DNA of 64,000 nucleotides, taken from Penelope pileata. Taxonomy: Eukaryota > Chordata > Aves > Galliformes > Cracidae. Location: the NCBI GenBank assembly GCA_013396635.1, contig WBMW01005037.1, positions 1,082,665 through 1,146,664 of the forward strand, given 5' to 3'. How positions within the stretch are numbered: the first letter of the stretch is position 1; every line of letters begins with the position of its first letter. Under the pieces are notes generated by a model. The model made no database searches and was not told where the DNA came from. It saw only the letters and a program-made list of their open reading frames with translations. Both the position numbers and the translations under genes were made by a program. Positions 51,001-63,223 of this stretch are shown here, in pieces.

Positions 51001-54000
51001 TACAGATATTAATCCCTGGCTTTAAGATTACTTCTTGTAATAGGAAACCAGTTCCATGTTCTCAACAGATGGCAAATGTTTTCATTTACTTTTTTTTTTT
51101 CCTCCTAAGTAGGTTTTGTCCTTAAAACAAAATCAGTTCTTTTTGTATTATTCCTACCAAATTTTCTTAGACAAATACCATGCTTTTGTTTCATTTTGGT
51201 TCTTACTTGGCTATAAAATTCAGCTTAAATAATGTGGGTTATGCTTGTTTTAATTTTCCACTATCATTTTAAAACTGGCAGCTTAAAGCATATTTATGAT
51301 GCAATCCAGTGCAGGAAAATGAGCTGTAATATACATTATACTCACTTTCTTACAATGTAAAAATGTCTTTGTGGTTATATTCTAAGCAATAATTGTCCTT
51401 AGGGGCAAAAAAAATCACATATAGTTTACTTTGTTTCTTAAAGTTAATCATCACAACTCAAATGTAAACTTAAAAAGCATTAAATGCTGAGAGAAAATGT
51501 TAGGAGCGTTTTGTGGCATAAAACCATGAAAGATAATACAAAACATTTTATTGCAAAGGGAAATTTGTATTTCCTTTTGCAGAAACGCACTCTAATAACT
51601 GATGATCAAACAGACTCTTGCATTGGCCTCGTATGAAGCTACAGCAGCAGAATGCCAGATGAGAAGCAGCAAACTGCACCTCTCTGGCTGAGTAGCCAAC
51701 CAAGAAGGGAACTGCTGAATTCCCAATTTCCATCCAAGTGACTTGCTGCTTTTCATGCTCTTTGCCCTATGTCTTATCTGCAATCTATTGAGAACATAAA
51801 TTTCACTCTGTGGTGGATTTCTTTTTATTTTAAGTATATTTAGGAAGTGGAAAGCAAAGAGCAGAAAGATGAAGGAAGAGATGTTTTGCTTACCTTGGTG
51901 TTGCAGCCCAGTGGCTGTGCAGATTTCCAGGGCTGCCAGCAGAACTCAGCTGCCCAAGTGCCCGTGTGGAGCTCGCAGTGCTGGGCAGCCCCTCTGAGTT
52001 GTGTCCTGAATGATACAAGTGCATCCAGGAGTGACTTCTTCCTTGGTATAAACATTTGAATTCTGTTTCTTGATGAGCGAATTTGGGCTTTGTGTCTTCA
52101 GAGTGGGCTCAAGCCTTAAAGAAGGGAAACCTCAGCACTGGAAGCAACGGCTTTTTGGTCAGGACACAGGCACGGATGCCCCAAAATATATTTTTCTCTT
52201 TTAAAGTTCTGCACAGAACAGTGGTAACGAATAAAATGGGACAGGCAGATTGGCTAAAATGTATTTAAAATAATATATGAGAATAGAAAGGGAATAACTT
52301 TTTTAATATATGAGCCCAACTAGTGGGACAGCGTTGTACATCTGGTAGAAGGGATATTTCCTATTAATAAGTATATTCATATGACATGAAATGTCTGAGT
52401 CTAAAAGCAATTTATATGTAACTTAAGGAATAATCAATATTGGTTTGGAATGAAGAACACTGTAATCGTGTTTTTAAAAGATTCATACAACTTGCAATTG
52501 TATGAAAACTTGATTCTATTTGCACCTTCCCTGCAGCAACAGACCATAAAGATTGATTATTCATTAAAAGAAATTTTTGGCTGAAAAAGTACACTGTATA
52601 GATTTTTGACTGGCTTTTCTCCAGCTGCTCTTGCTTTCTCCTCTCAGAAATGCAGGCATGAATTGCTTCTAAGAGGGGCCACATGCACGCTCAGACCCTG
52701 GCAGTGTAATAACACCACTTAGATGGGGGCTTGCACCTTTGCAGCATGATGCAAACAGGAATGAATTAGTTCTCCAAAGAGCTTTGAAAGAGGAACTCTT
52801 TGAATATTGCATATGAAAAGAGATTAATCAACTATCATGTTTGTAACTTTTCGTTTTCCAGGGATACTTGTTCAAACAAGTTCCTGCTTACAAGGTGGTT
52901 CATGAATAAGAAAAACATTTGTAAATACTCAAGGAAAACACAATGTATGCAAAAGCATTTGCATGGGTAGAATGTGATCACTTTGAAATCTCTTTTAGAG
53001 ATTAGGAAACAAAAGCAAATCCTGCTTCAAAAGGTTACCAGCGCATGGTTCAAGGTATGAACAATATACACTCCAAGTAGTAGTTCTGGCAAGTCGTATA
53101 CATCAGCTGCTATTCGGTAGTGCATAGACATGCTTTTTTTTTCTATTTGCTGAAGCTTGTGTTTCAGAATCTACATTTTTACTAATTGCACTAAAAACCC
53201 TCTCCCCTGACACACGAATAATGCAATGCTTTTGCTTGAAAAACGTTAGCATGTGGAACAGAAATATGTAATAATTCATTTTTCATTTCTGCAGCCAGCT
53301 AGAGGTAGAGGTTCTGGCAAAGACGTCTTTTGTTTCTTGCTATTTTGTGGGCTCAGGAGCCCAGCGGTGGGACTGAACCACCAGCACCGCTCCCGTGTCA
53401 GCGCTGGGGAAAGTGCAGTGGGACAAGGCAACAGGGCAACACTGGGGGAAGCTGCAGCTTCACTACACTGGAGTCCTCTGGCCCAAGATGAGTTTTTAGT
53501 TATTTGTTGATGAGGTAATGCAAGTTTCCGGGTAGTTATTGGGATAAAACGTGTCCTTGGCTGCTGCTGTGTAAGGAGCCAGCTGGGCTGGACAGAGAAG
53601 GAAGCGGCTGCTTATGCAGGAGGCATTGCCTACGTGTTGAGGAGGATGAGGGTTATTTCATAACTGACATGAAAAGAAGTGAATGTGAAAGGTTTTCAAT
53701 ATCACCAAGATTACAAGGAAGATGAAACTTGTACAGATAAAGCCTAAATTGAGAATATCCTAGCAAATTGTTCTTGTTCTTCAACCTAGGTGTGTCCTTC
53801 CCCTGGTATTGCAGCGTGTTTTCTATCATAGTCTGTATTTTTCCCAAGAAATCCTGCTGACCAGTTGCTGTAGATTGTGCTGTACAATTCCTTGAAGGCA
53901 CAGTACTAAATATTAGAAAACATTTGGAGTCCTGAATGTAGTTTAGGGGTGCTTGTCTGCAGGTGAAGGATTTTGCACAGAGGTTGCTAGACATCAGGGA

Positions 54001-55684
54001 AACTATCAGCTGATGCTTTATTCTGTTGGTTCAGGACTCACAGAGTGTTTTATCACAGACTTGTAATCTAAGCCAAGCAGTACTGTGGTAATAATGTAAG
54101 TGATAGTATTAAATTATAGATCCTCTATGTGGTAGAACCTTTTTTTCTTTTGAGTTTATGGAACATTCCTGAATATTTTTGGTTAGCTGAAATGATGAAC
54201 AATATCCAAGCAGCAAAGTTACCATCACAATAATTCCAAACAGATTTTAAGCTGTGATCATAAAATAGTTCTCAAGACAGGTTAGATGTGATTTATTTAT
54301 TTTTTAAATGTACTTCTCTGGCATGAGGATAACTTCCTGATTTTCCTCTTTTAGAAGTCTGACTCTTTCATTTTTCATTGCGTTAAATTCCCAAAGAGTT
54401 TTTCCTCTTTTAAATTCAAATGATGTGTTGGTTTGGAAATAAATGCATGAATGTGGAAATAAATCAATAAAAGAATATCAAAGAATATACAAATGAATAA
54501 GGCAAACATCACTAAAAGATGGCAAATGATGAAACCCTAATCCTTTCCAATTCGACACGCATAATTCCGCAGTGAGGCTCAGTGTACATTAAGGTAACCT
54601 TGCATGCAAGCGTTTGCAGGACTGAGGTCTGACTTAAAACTGTACCACAAAAGTGCATAATTAAATGCACATGCAAATTAAAGCACATATGAAAGTAGAT
54701 TAAAATGGAATTGAGTAAGCAGGACTTTAAAGTGTCCCCAAACTTATTACTGTTGTGTAATTCTGGATTGAAATCCATTAGGAAAATCTTTCTGTATATG
54801 TAGTACCGTATCTAAGCAACACGTGCGCATTCTTTAAAGGATATCATAATTGTAGGAAATAAATTGCTCCTCTTAGAATGTGTAAAATAACTTTTACATT
54901 TTCCTTTATTTTTCATCTCCCTGCAATGCACGACTGCAAACTGTTGCTTGCTGTTACAGTGCAGATGAGTTTGAAGACACGAAGATAGAGGCCAAGAGAC
55001 TGTAGTTTTGGTTCTGCTAGCATCTTGACTGGTTTCCTTCAGCAACTTGCTTCCATTTTCTTGCTTTTTTTTCTTTTTTGGTTTTGGTCTAGGCACTTAT
55101 GATGAAATAGCATTATCATTTTCCTCATCCTGTGTCAAGAAAACCCCACCAAAATGAAGATTGAATACCTCAGGTTGAAAACAACATGGGCATATTGCTG
55201 AGTAAGACTTGGTTCTCTTGTTTTAGTGAAAATGAGCAGCATTCAGAAAGTCCAGCCCTGCAAAAATGGCACTCAGTTCTGGTTTATATACATGTAAACT
55301 CCATGTTAAGTCATTGCAAAAACTCATCTTTGAATAACATTAGGAGAAAGAATATAGATAGTACCATGCCCAACAGTAACCACCCTGTCCTAAGTACTGG
55401 CTTCTGTTGTCCACGTACCCTGGCTTTTTGACATTTTAAATTGTGCCACTCTTTTTTATTTTTACTTTTTTTATTGGAGCAATAATAAACTTATAAGAAG
55501 AGATGACTGTTGTCATTCTGATCTGCATTTTGAAAAATGTGAGCTGGCTTAACCACGGCTGTGGGGACTCTGCTTTTGCAAAGATGGGATGGTCTGGTTT
55601 TTAATCATTCTCCTCCGCCACCTCTGCATGCCCTCCATTTCCTTCAGAAGTCTATACCGAGTGACCCAAAGGCAGAAATGATAT
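48001..55684. other. Unique AT-rich non-coding DNA
   Basis: No gene, CR1 or RNA gene is recognised in these 7.7 kb. Minor items are a 9-bp-arm inverted repeat at 52482-52506 (loop 'cttgcaa'), two copies of 'tggaaataaat' 20 bp apart at 54434 and 54454, and a small GC-richer patch at 53340-53480. The 49500-50500 interval is notably A-rich with short frames only. Confidence 0.5.
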
Positions 55685-56041
55685 TGTAGCACCAGGCAGC
55701 TAAATCACAGGGGTATAAATTATATATCAGGAAAGCTCTGGCTGTACTGCAGAGAGGCCTGAACACGTTCAGTAGCATTGCCCAGTGCGTCACCTGCCCA
55801 TAGCGGTCAGCAAGTGGCAGTCCCGGGAGTGACGGTCCCAGCCAGCCTTGGCTGTTTGTCGGGCAGCCCACTGACCCTGGGCACCAGCACTCATATCTGA
55901 TCAGGGGCCATCTGCTCCACGCAGCCCAAGTGGCCAAGCAGTGCTTGAACTGCCAGGGACAACCATGAGAAATGCAGGGGGGAAATAAAGCTCCCAGCCC
56001 CAACTAGAACCCTGATCGCTGTCACTCGGTGTGGTGCTACA
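55685..56041. mobile_element. Candidate solo LTR or TIR element, 357 bp, TG...CA ends
   Basis: The stretch starts with 'tgtagcacca' and ends with its exact reverse complement 'tggtgctaca'. That gives 10-bp perfect terminal inverted repeats beginning TG and ending CA, the hallmark of an LTR. Just inside the ends, 'ggcagctaaatcacaggg' and the reverse complement of the other end share further blocks with gaps. The interior is GC-richer than its flanks. It carries a TATA-like 'gtataaattatata' near the left end and an AATAAAG near the right end. No clean 5-6-bp target-site duplication abuts the ends. A 7-bp word 'aaatgat' flanks it slightly outside (55676-55682 and 56049-56055). A MITE-like DNA element is an alternative. 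No protein-coding retroviral sequence is adjacent. Confidence 0.45.
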
Positions 56042-57680
56042 GGAAACCAAATGATGCTTGCCCTTCCTGCCTCATTGCTCAGCAATGTTGTCAATTTGAA
56101 AGTAAATCTTCTTCATCAATCCAGGCTCAATTTTGCCACCTTTTGTTGTATTGAATTGTGTCTCCTAATGTGAACAGCCTCCTGTAATCCAGTGGTATGC
56201 ATCACTCTGTAAGAAAGTGCTGTTACGTGATGTGGTGTTTTAAAACCATTTGAGGTGTTTCCTTGCATTGGTTGGGCCAGGCTCTGATCTGAGGTATGTC
56301 TCTGCAAGTCTTGAGTTACTTTTTCAGAGTGAAAGCCCAGGTGTGGTGATAGCTCAGCTGTGGTGCAAACATGCAGAGCAGCCTGCTCATTGGAAACCAT
56401 TGCATATGGAGGGGAGATTTATATTTGACTTGTCCAGCTCCTTGATTTGCCATGAAGGCAAAGCACAGAGACTTCTCGAGTTATCTTCAAGCAGAAAACA
56501 GACTTTTGGCTGTGGCATGCCTAAACCCATGGAAGCCAAGCACCTGAAATATGAATCCTTTGCCAGTCAGCATCAGCTAGAGTAGACAATTTCCTAAACA
56601 TCTGTTCAGTCATTACCATATTAAATCTGCAATACCACAAATGTCAGCACATTAAAACAGATATCTGTATTTTAGGTGCCCTAATTGAGTCTAAATACTA
56701 TTTCATCACTTAGGTCATAGGTCAGAGAAAGAAATGTAGTTGTCTGTGAGAACTGGGAGCTAAATACTGCAATCCTCTGCTGATGTTTCCCAGGACTGGG
56801 GCTTCTCGCACTGCTGCCCCTGCTGCCAGGTGCACCAGCTCTGCATGCTCCCTGGGCTCCCAGCTGCCTGCTGCAGCCCTCCACGTGCAGTGCCTGCTGG
56901 CAGCAGCCCCTGCTCTGGCAGTGCCAAGGCAGCCTCCCTGGCAGCCCCCAGCAGCCCCGCGCTGCCTGCTGGCACCAGTGGCCCTGACAGGCATCCAGGA
57001 AAGGGCTTGTAGCCTCAAAGTTGAGAGTCTGATGGTGCTGGGAATAAACTGTCCGACACAGGAGAGACTGGATAGAGAATAGGCATCCAGTTTGGAGTTA
57101 GCAGTCTGAGAGTTCAGAGTCTCAGGGTTCTGGAAGTCAACTGTTTGACCAACTAACCTTTGTCACAATGAGTAGGTCAGAGGAAGGAATTGGAACACTG
57201 GCAAGAAAGTTTAAAAAATAAGTGATGTGTTGATAAAGGAGCTTCTTTCCTGCCATCTAGTTCTATGAAGTGAAGTTGGCTCATAGTGTTATAAGGATTG
57301 CTTTATAACTATACAATTTTACAGTGTTTTCACTATATCATTTTACTTCTTGTTTTCATTATTTAGCAATGCAATGATTACTGATAGTATGTGAAATAGT
57401 TTCTTTTCCCTTCCAATGTGTCCGATTGCAACTTGTACAGTCACCTGTACTTTTGTGACATTCGCTCCAAAGTTCACTTACTACCCGTGTATATATATGG
57501 GTCCTCTTTAGACGGAGTAGTCCTACAAATACTGAAAAGGGCCTGAACACCTCTTCCAAATGGACTCTCTCAGGAGAAAAGCTAAAAGATGGACTGTGTT
57601 TTTCTAAATATTTTGATGATCGCTAAAAACTTACTATAAATGAACTGGAAAGAGAGGGAGGAGGGAAGTGCAGAGATGGG
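56042..57680. other. Unique DNA with a C/T/G-rich block at about 56780-57000
   Basis: No gene is recognised. The block at 56780-57000 is dominated by CTGC, GCAG and CCTG words with hardly any stop codons on either strand. This produces overlapping Ala/Leu/Pro/Ser-rich frames of 60-99 codons that I consider artefacts. The remainder is AT-leaning. Confidence 0.45.
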
Positions 57681-57780
57681 ATGACAATCAAAATGCTGAA
57701 GGGATATGCAGTGAGCAGAAGTAGAGAGATTTCTGTGAGGGGATTCAGGAGTGTGTGGTGGGATAAGCAGCAACAAAACC

Positions 57781-58345
57781 AGAGCTGGCAAAGGTTTTCA
57801 TGCTGGAGCCCTCTCATTTGGCTCTTGTGCTGTCTGTCGGCCTTGGTGCATGGTTCATCTCTTGGGTGCGACTGGCCAAGCAGCTCCCGCAGTCAGTCTC
57901 AGTTGGAGCAAGGCTGCAGTCAGGCTTCTCCTGGGTTTGTGGCTGCTGCAGAAGGACAGATGGAACCCACCTCTCTGTCACCACTTGTAGCCCATGGGAG
58001 GAGTAGGCTGCACCTGGCTCTGGCTTCCCATGTGCACAGAGACATCCACTCTCTTCTATTGTGGCAGTGCCTGGAGGCACAGCCTGGTTCTGCTCCCAGC
58101 CCCAGCAGGTCAGGAGTGGGAGGGCCTGCCCCAGGGAGCATCTGCCAAGGGCTGGGAGGAGGCCACAGCCAGGCCAGCATGCTGGAGCTGAGAGATGCTG
58201 ACCCATGTATCGTGGTATCCTGCCCAGGCCTCCTCCACGGGCCCATGCCTGGCTCCAGTGCCCAGTGCTGGGCCTTCACACTGGGCAGCAAGTCTCAGCA
58301 GCCACAGCCTGAGCAGCTGGCACTTAATCACTCCAGCTATCCTTA
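57781..58345. other. GC-rich, CpG-poor block with overlapping open frames
   Basis: About 560 bp of GC-rich sequence with few CpGs. One plus-strand frame (57681-58346, 221 codons, ATG start) and two minus-strand frames (130 and 123 codons) run through it together. Frames open on both strands indicate low stop-codon density rather than coding. The 221-residue translation is rich in Ser, Gly, Leu and Trp with no recognisable domain. The block ends just before the MIR-like element. Confidence 0.4.
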
Positions 58346-58394
58346 ATTAAGCATCTGAATACCCCGATCTGCTGGCCAAATGAGTGCTAGCCCA

Positions 58395-58500
58395 GTCCTA
58401 CAGATGGTGAAACTGAGACACGAGGAGGTTAAGTAACTTGCCCAAGGCTGTGCAGCGGATGGTGACAGATCTCAGATTAGAGCTTGCGAGCTCTTGGCTC
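58395..58500 (-). mobile_element. MIR (CORE-SINE) fragment, well preserved
   Basis: MIR is an ancient tRNA-derived SINE shared across amniotes. The plus strand reads as the reverse complement of the MIR 3' half: 'cagatggtgaaactgag', then 'gaggttaagtaacttgccc', then 'aagg', a 'gtgcag' corresponding to 'cacacagct', and a decayed 'cagatctcagattagagc' corresponding to the 'gccgggattcgaaccc' region. A stretch of more than 20 bases around 58424-58446 is identical to the consensus as I recall it. That is striking for an element this old and may mean constraint. MIR-type copies are rare but known in bird genomes. Confidence 0.85.
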
Positions 58501-59202
58501 GCTGTGGCTCCCACGGCCTGCTGGGCCGTGATGCCCAGCCGATGGGTTTGGTCATGCATGCTGCTTGCATTAGGGCTCTCCCAGCCAGAAAATCTTGTCT
58601 TCCATCTCCAGGGGAAAATCTGTCGTCCTCTTAGCACAATCAAATCATTGATTTTTCTTTTTATTTTTATATATATATTGATTTAGTTTAACCATTACTT
58701 CAGCTTCTCAGGTGATTCACCTAATCCTCCCAAGATCACCTACCTGATCATACAGGACTCTTTATCATCCATGCATGACCTGAAAAATCCATGGGTGTGA
58801 AATAACTTTCAATGTTCACATGTTATTTGAAAGCCTTCAGTGCTTCATGCCATTAATGTCAAATCACAGGATCTAGTTGAGAAGCAGTTCTTTTTGTATT
58901 CCCTATGGTCAGTAAACAGGTGCTTTGCAAATGTTGGGTGATACACCAGTATCATCACAGGCAATATTGAGACAAACACTGGTCTTATACAATAAGCTGT
59001 TATTTTTCAGAGATACTTTGCTGAAAAGGTCAGCTCTCCCTGTTACAGGCAGATGCATTTCTCACCAGCTAAATTCCTGGCTCACTCCAGGTTGAGCACA
59101 GAAGTGTGCACCCCAAACCTTGGATTAAGAGGCACCATTTGGCCTTCAGAGTTCACACTGTGGAGCAACTTGTGTGATAAATTCCTAAGGATTAAAAGGG
59201 CT

Positions 59203-59220
59203 AAAATAAATAAATAAATA
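59203..59220. repeat. (AAAT)4 microsatellite
   Basis: Four AAAT units and a partial one. Short tetranucleotide repeat with no associated feature. Confidence 0.85.
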
Positions 59221-61213
59221 TTTGGTTATGTGGCTGTAATGCCGTGGCTGGTTGACAAACCGCAGAAGGCAGCTCCTGGCTGCTGGTCATCTGCTCCAAA
59301 CTCTGCCTCAAAGCTTTTAAATGTTTTTCTCTTTCATTTTCCATGTTGTGCATCCCCACACTTCCAGCCTCCTGCCACTACAACAATATGAAATGTCAAA
59401 AGAGAGGAATGATTCCTGCAGTATCTCTAGCCCAAGTGGAAGCAGCATGTGCCAGAAATGTTAGGCAAACGCCTGTTGTGACAAGGCTGCCAACTCTGTT
59501 TTGCCAGCCCAAAAGGTTCAGGTAGGTTGAGTAAGCTTTGGATAAGTACCCACGCTTCTGGGCGCTTATCTGAACTCAGCAGCCAAACTGCTTGGGATCT
59601 GCCCATTGCTTCTTGAGACCAGATGTAAACCCATATTGTGCTTGCAGGGACGGACAGAGCAGGCATGCTTGTTTATGCATACTTAACAGTTATGAAACTA
59701 TTAATTACTATTATTTTCCAATATTGCACAGTTTGAACGCAAGTTTAAAATAAGTATTTCTGATTACTTTCATTACTTCATTCTCAATTCACTTGATCAG
59801 TGCTGAGTAAATAATTCAAGTATTTTCCTTTGAGGAATTCTTTATTAAAGATTTGAGCAAGAAATCCTTAGAGGGATTCCGTATTTGTATTAATTTGTAC
59901 AGGTCTTTGAAGCATCATTCTGAGTTTTTGCTTTCTTTTCCGATTGCAGTTATTGCCAATTTTGTGTGATATTGGATCTCCGTATTATTCCATGTTTTAG
60001 TTTCCTTTTCTGACTGTTATACAATTACCCAGTACAGTATAAACTGAAATTTAGAACTGAATACACAGTTGGAAATTATTTACAAGCATAAAATCTGTTG
60101 CTGTCTTATTTCTTGATGTTTGCTACAAAATCTGAATGCTTGAATGTTTGTTGAAGGTGGTAACAAAAGCTTTGTAAACATGCTTGAGCTGAATCTGAAT
60201 CTTGTCTTTCAAATTCAAGAAACCTTTTTTCATTACTCTGTCTAGTTATAATTTCTATTGTAACTGAGATTTATGCAGAGCCCTTGAGTTTATCAGTATA
60301 CCTGATTGCATTTACCCTACTGTATTTTTCTGTGTGTAATTTGTAAATACATTTCTATGCCAACAACGTATGGATACCCATCACTGCTGTTGGGGAGCAT
60401 GACAACGGGGCAGAGCACAGAGGGGAAAGGAAGGATTGAGCGATACAGATCGCAGTGAATTGCAGCAGACACACCTGCAGGCTGTATCCCAGCTTTGGTC
60501 TATAAGAGCTCCTTTGCTGTGTAATAGCATAGCCCTGCCAAGGGAATCCATAATATTTCCTATCCCCCAAATAAATGCATAAACAAAAATTCCCACCTAA
60601 AAGCTCAAGATGAAAGCAAATACAATACAGACAAGAATTAAATTCAAAACTCAGGTATGCTTCAGGCATTTCAGGAGAAAGAATTGCTTCTGGGTGGGAC
60701 TGCAGGGAAGCAGAGGGCATCATTTGTTGTCATCAACACTTGGATTGAGGTTTGAAGAGTCTGAGAATGTTTTCAGAAGGAAAGTGGTACCATTGCTGGT
60801 TTGACAGAGCAATAAAAGGAATACTCCAATGTACCAATTAAAGGTTGTGAATGGCATTTTTATGGCTTTGTTCTCAAGCAGACTTTCTGCAACAAATGCA
60901 TACTGTATTGTAAACCTGCTTTGGTCAGAAGTGATTCACTCTGATTTATATTCTTTAATTAAAGGCTTTTAACATTTAATTAAATTGGGGAAATAGCATT
61001 GGTGCTTAGGTCAGTTTATGGCACAGGAAATATTCTTATTTTCTAGGCCATGATTGCAAAACAGAACTTCAGAATCTCCCCAAGTGGGCAAACCTCCCAA
61101 AACATGAGGTGTGCAGAATTGTGCATGCACTTGCACAACTTGCATAGCAACCCAATTATTGCAGTTACCTGCTTTGCATGCATGATCACATTAATTACTT
61201 GGGCAAGCTAGCT

Positions 61214-61226
61214 ATGCATTATGCAT
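61214..61226. promoter_or_regulatory. Palindromic POU-type site (MORE with 1-bp spacer)
   Basis: The 13-mer is two 'atgcat' half-sites separated by one T. The near-perfect dyad extends one base on each side (61213-61227). This arrangement matches the MORE-type site bound by Oct/POU homodimers, in the form with a single spacer base. Just upstream are a 7-of-8 octamer match 'tttgcat' (61173-61179) and a TAATTA homeodomain core (61192-61197). Clustering of such sites within about 55 bp suggests an enhancer-like element, but occupancy and conservation are unknown. Confidence 0.35.
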
Positions 61227-62710
61227 ATTTTTACAATCACTGGTTGTACTGTACGCTTGTAAATATAACTGAGCTTTTTTTCTAACTGTAGTATATAATT
61301 TAATGAGAAAATTATCTGTGGAGTGGTAAAGTGGTAGCTTCTATATTGCCAGGAAGGATTTCCAGCATGCAGCAATTCTAGCTGTGAACATCTCTGATTA
61401 AATTACATGAGTTTAGAATGAAAGTTGAATCAGTAAAAAGTGTTTTCATCTTCTTACTGAAGGCCAGAATTTTCAAGCTTGGTGTGCAACATTCTGTAGT
61501 GATTTTTCTCTTCTTCATAATAATTCCCTCCAATAATATAAATAAAAGATCGCATAAAATTAGTATATACTTAATAAGAAAATAAAAATCCAACTGATTA
61601 ACCTCAAATTATACAGTACATGTTTAAATTCCAGGAGATGGATATATTCTGCAAGTCTTCTTTGCTTTTTATCTTATATTCTTGGATACAAGCCTACCCT
61701 TCCAAAACTCTCAACACAAAACTATCTCACAGGTTGTCTCTATCTGCCTGCCAAAAACTGTTGAAGCAGAAAGGGAAAAAGATGAGGACTGCAAAGAGTC
61801 CAAGCTTCTTGTCACTCAGAGGCACCTGGGTGGCTCACTGTTCTCCTCCTAGCACTATTTTCTTTCCTATCCTTGATGCTATCTTTCCTTGCTGATGTGC
61901 AGTTTTGTTGTGATTAAGCATGCAGTCTGACTATTGGTGCAAGTCTTTGTCATCCATTAGATGCTGTCGCGACTTCCAGGCACTGCATATGTTGCATTGC
62001 TAGGTAGCGCTTAGCAGTGTTTGGATTCCCATCTGTTACCTCAATTTGGCACATTGAGCCTGCACTTTAAACTCAAAAATGTTATGACACTGTTTCCTAT
62101 GTTTCTGGATGCCAGGTGGATCGGAGCCATTCCTTGAAGGATGCACATGTGTCGTGTGGACAAGCAAATAACTTGGAATGGGCGTGTGTCCTCTCTGTGA
62201 TGGGCTGAGGGTGTGATTACTTACCATCAAGAACAGCCCAGGCACCAGCTTCTTCCCAGAATGATACTCTGGGATGCTCCAGCTCATGTTAATTACTCAT
62301 GGAAAAGATGGCAGCTACTTGGACATGGTTGACTCTGGTTGCGTTTATTTTAGTGAACTGCACACATCTCTTATAGCAGAGATACTTTCCCATTAGCGCG
62401 GCTCAGCTCATTGCAGAAGTATGTTTGCATTACAATGGTAAACTTCCCATAACATTGTCTGGTTGATAATCCCCCCACAGCCACTTTGCTGTATGTTCCA
62501 GTTCTCCACATACAGGTGGCAAGAACTTTATTCCCCATTGTCTTTGCATCCTTCCTTTCAGCTGATCCCTTACCTGGTAAAGCTTTAAGACAGTTCTCCT
62601 CTCTGCCTCTCAAGCTATCTTCATCTCTCTTTCTCCCTATCTTTCTAGTTACTTAAGACTTACAAGCCATTTTCTCTTTTTATTCTTCACTCATGTTTCT
62701 CTCTTTTGGA

Positions 62711-62755
62711 AGAAGGGTTAGGCCAGGTGACCTCCTGAGATCCCTCCAACCTCAA
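62711..62755 (+). mobile_element. CR1 LINE 3'-terminal stub
   Basis: The words 'ggttaggccaggtgacctcc', 'tgagatccctccaacctcaac' read in CR1 sense orientation as the last ~45 bp before the CR1 terminal repeat. The usual octamer repeat is replaced by AACATATA-type units. Only this stub is recognisable; upstream sequence does not match CR1. Confidence 0.7.
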
Positions 62756-62780
62756 CATATATATGTTGCTCAACATATAT
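62753..62780. repeat. 16-bp perfect palindrome plus repeat unit at the CR1 3' end
   Basis: The 16-mer 'caacatatatatgttg' (62753-62768) is its own reverse complement, and after a CT dinucleotide 'caacatatat' recurs at 62771-62780. It sits exactly where a CR1 terminal microsatellite would begin, so it may have grown by slippage from that end. Confidence 0.9.
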
Positions 62781-63207
62781 AATTCACATGTACTTTTCTT
62801 TCCTCTTCTCGCTGAGAGCACCCAGTGGGCACCATTGCAGCTTGTGCAGAACCGCGTGTGGAACCATGAGCACTGGAGTGGTGATGTCAAAAGCAAGCAT
62901 TCTAGTTGTTTTGCACAAAAATGATGAAAACTACTCAAAATAACTCATATCACATTTCTGAATTGTCTTACTCTTAAATATCTTTGATGAATGAGCCACT
63001 GAACAGAACTGACTACAAAATAATATTGCGGGTGGAGTCAGTAGCCAAAAGTTCATAGAAAAAGTAGAAGGGAGGGAAAAGTGCTTGGAATTACATTACA
63101 TAATGCTGAAGTACAGCTCCTGGCTGAGCATGCCTCTTGGTATGCATGTAGCAGGCTAAGAGTATTTCACTTACTTCAATTCAGTAGTCTTCTAAGTATT
63201 TACTCTC

Positions 63208-63223
63208 TTTTTTTTTTTTTTTT
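63208..63223. repeat. T16 homopolymer
   Basis: Sixteen uninterrupted T residues following a short pyrimidine-rich lead-in. Confidence 0.95.

Larger units (their letters stand above)
58511..62710. other. Unique AT-rich non-coding DNA
   Basis: No gene is recognised. It holds an (AAAT) microsatellite at 59203-59220 and a POU/homeodomain-type motif patch at about 61170-61230, listed separately. A 122-codon minus-strand frame at 60355-60723 has no family resemblance and no supporting context. Confidence 0.5.

Noticed and set aside
56722..57082. Ala/Leu/Ser-rich frames on both strands
   Set aside because: Caused by CTGC/GCAG-rich low-complexity sequence. They are open in several frames at once.
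57814..58291. 130- and 123-codon minus-strand frames in the GC-rich block
   Set aside because: They overlap each other and the 221-codon plus frame. Low stop-codon density explains all of them.
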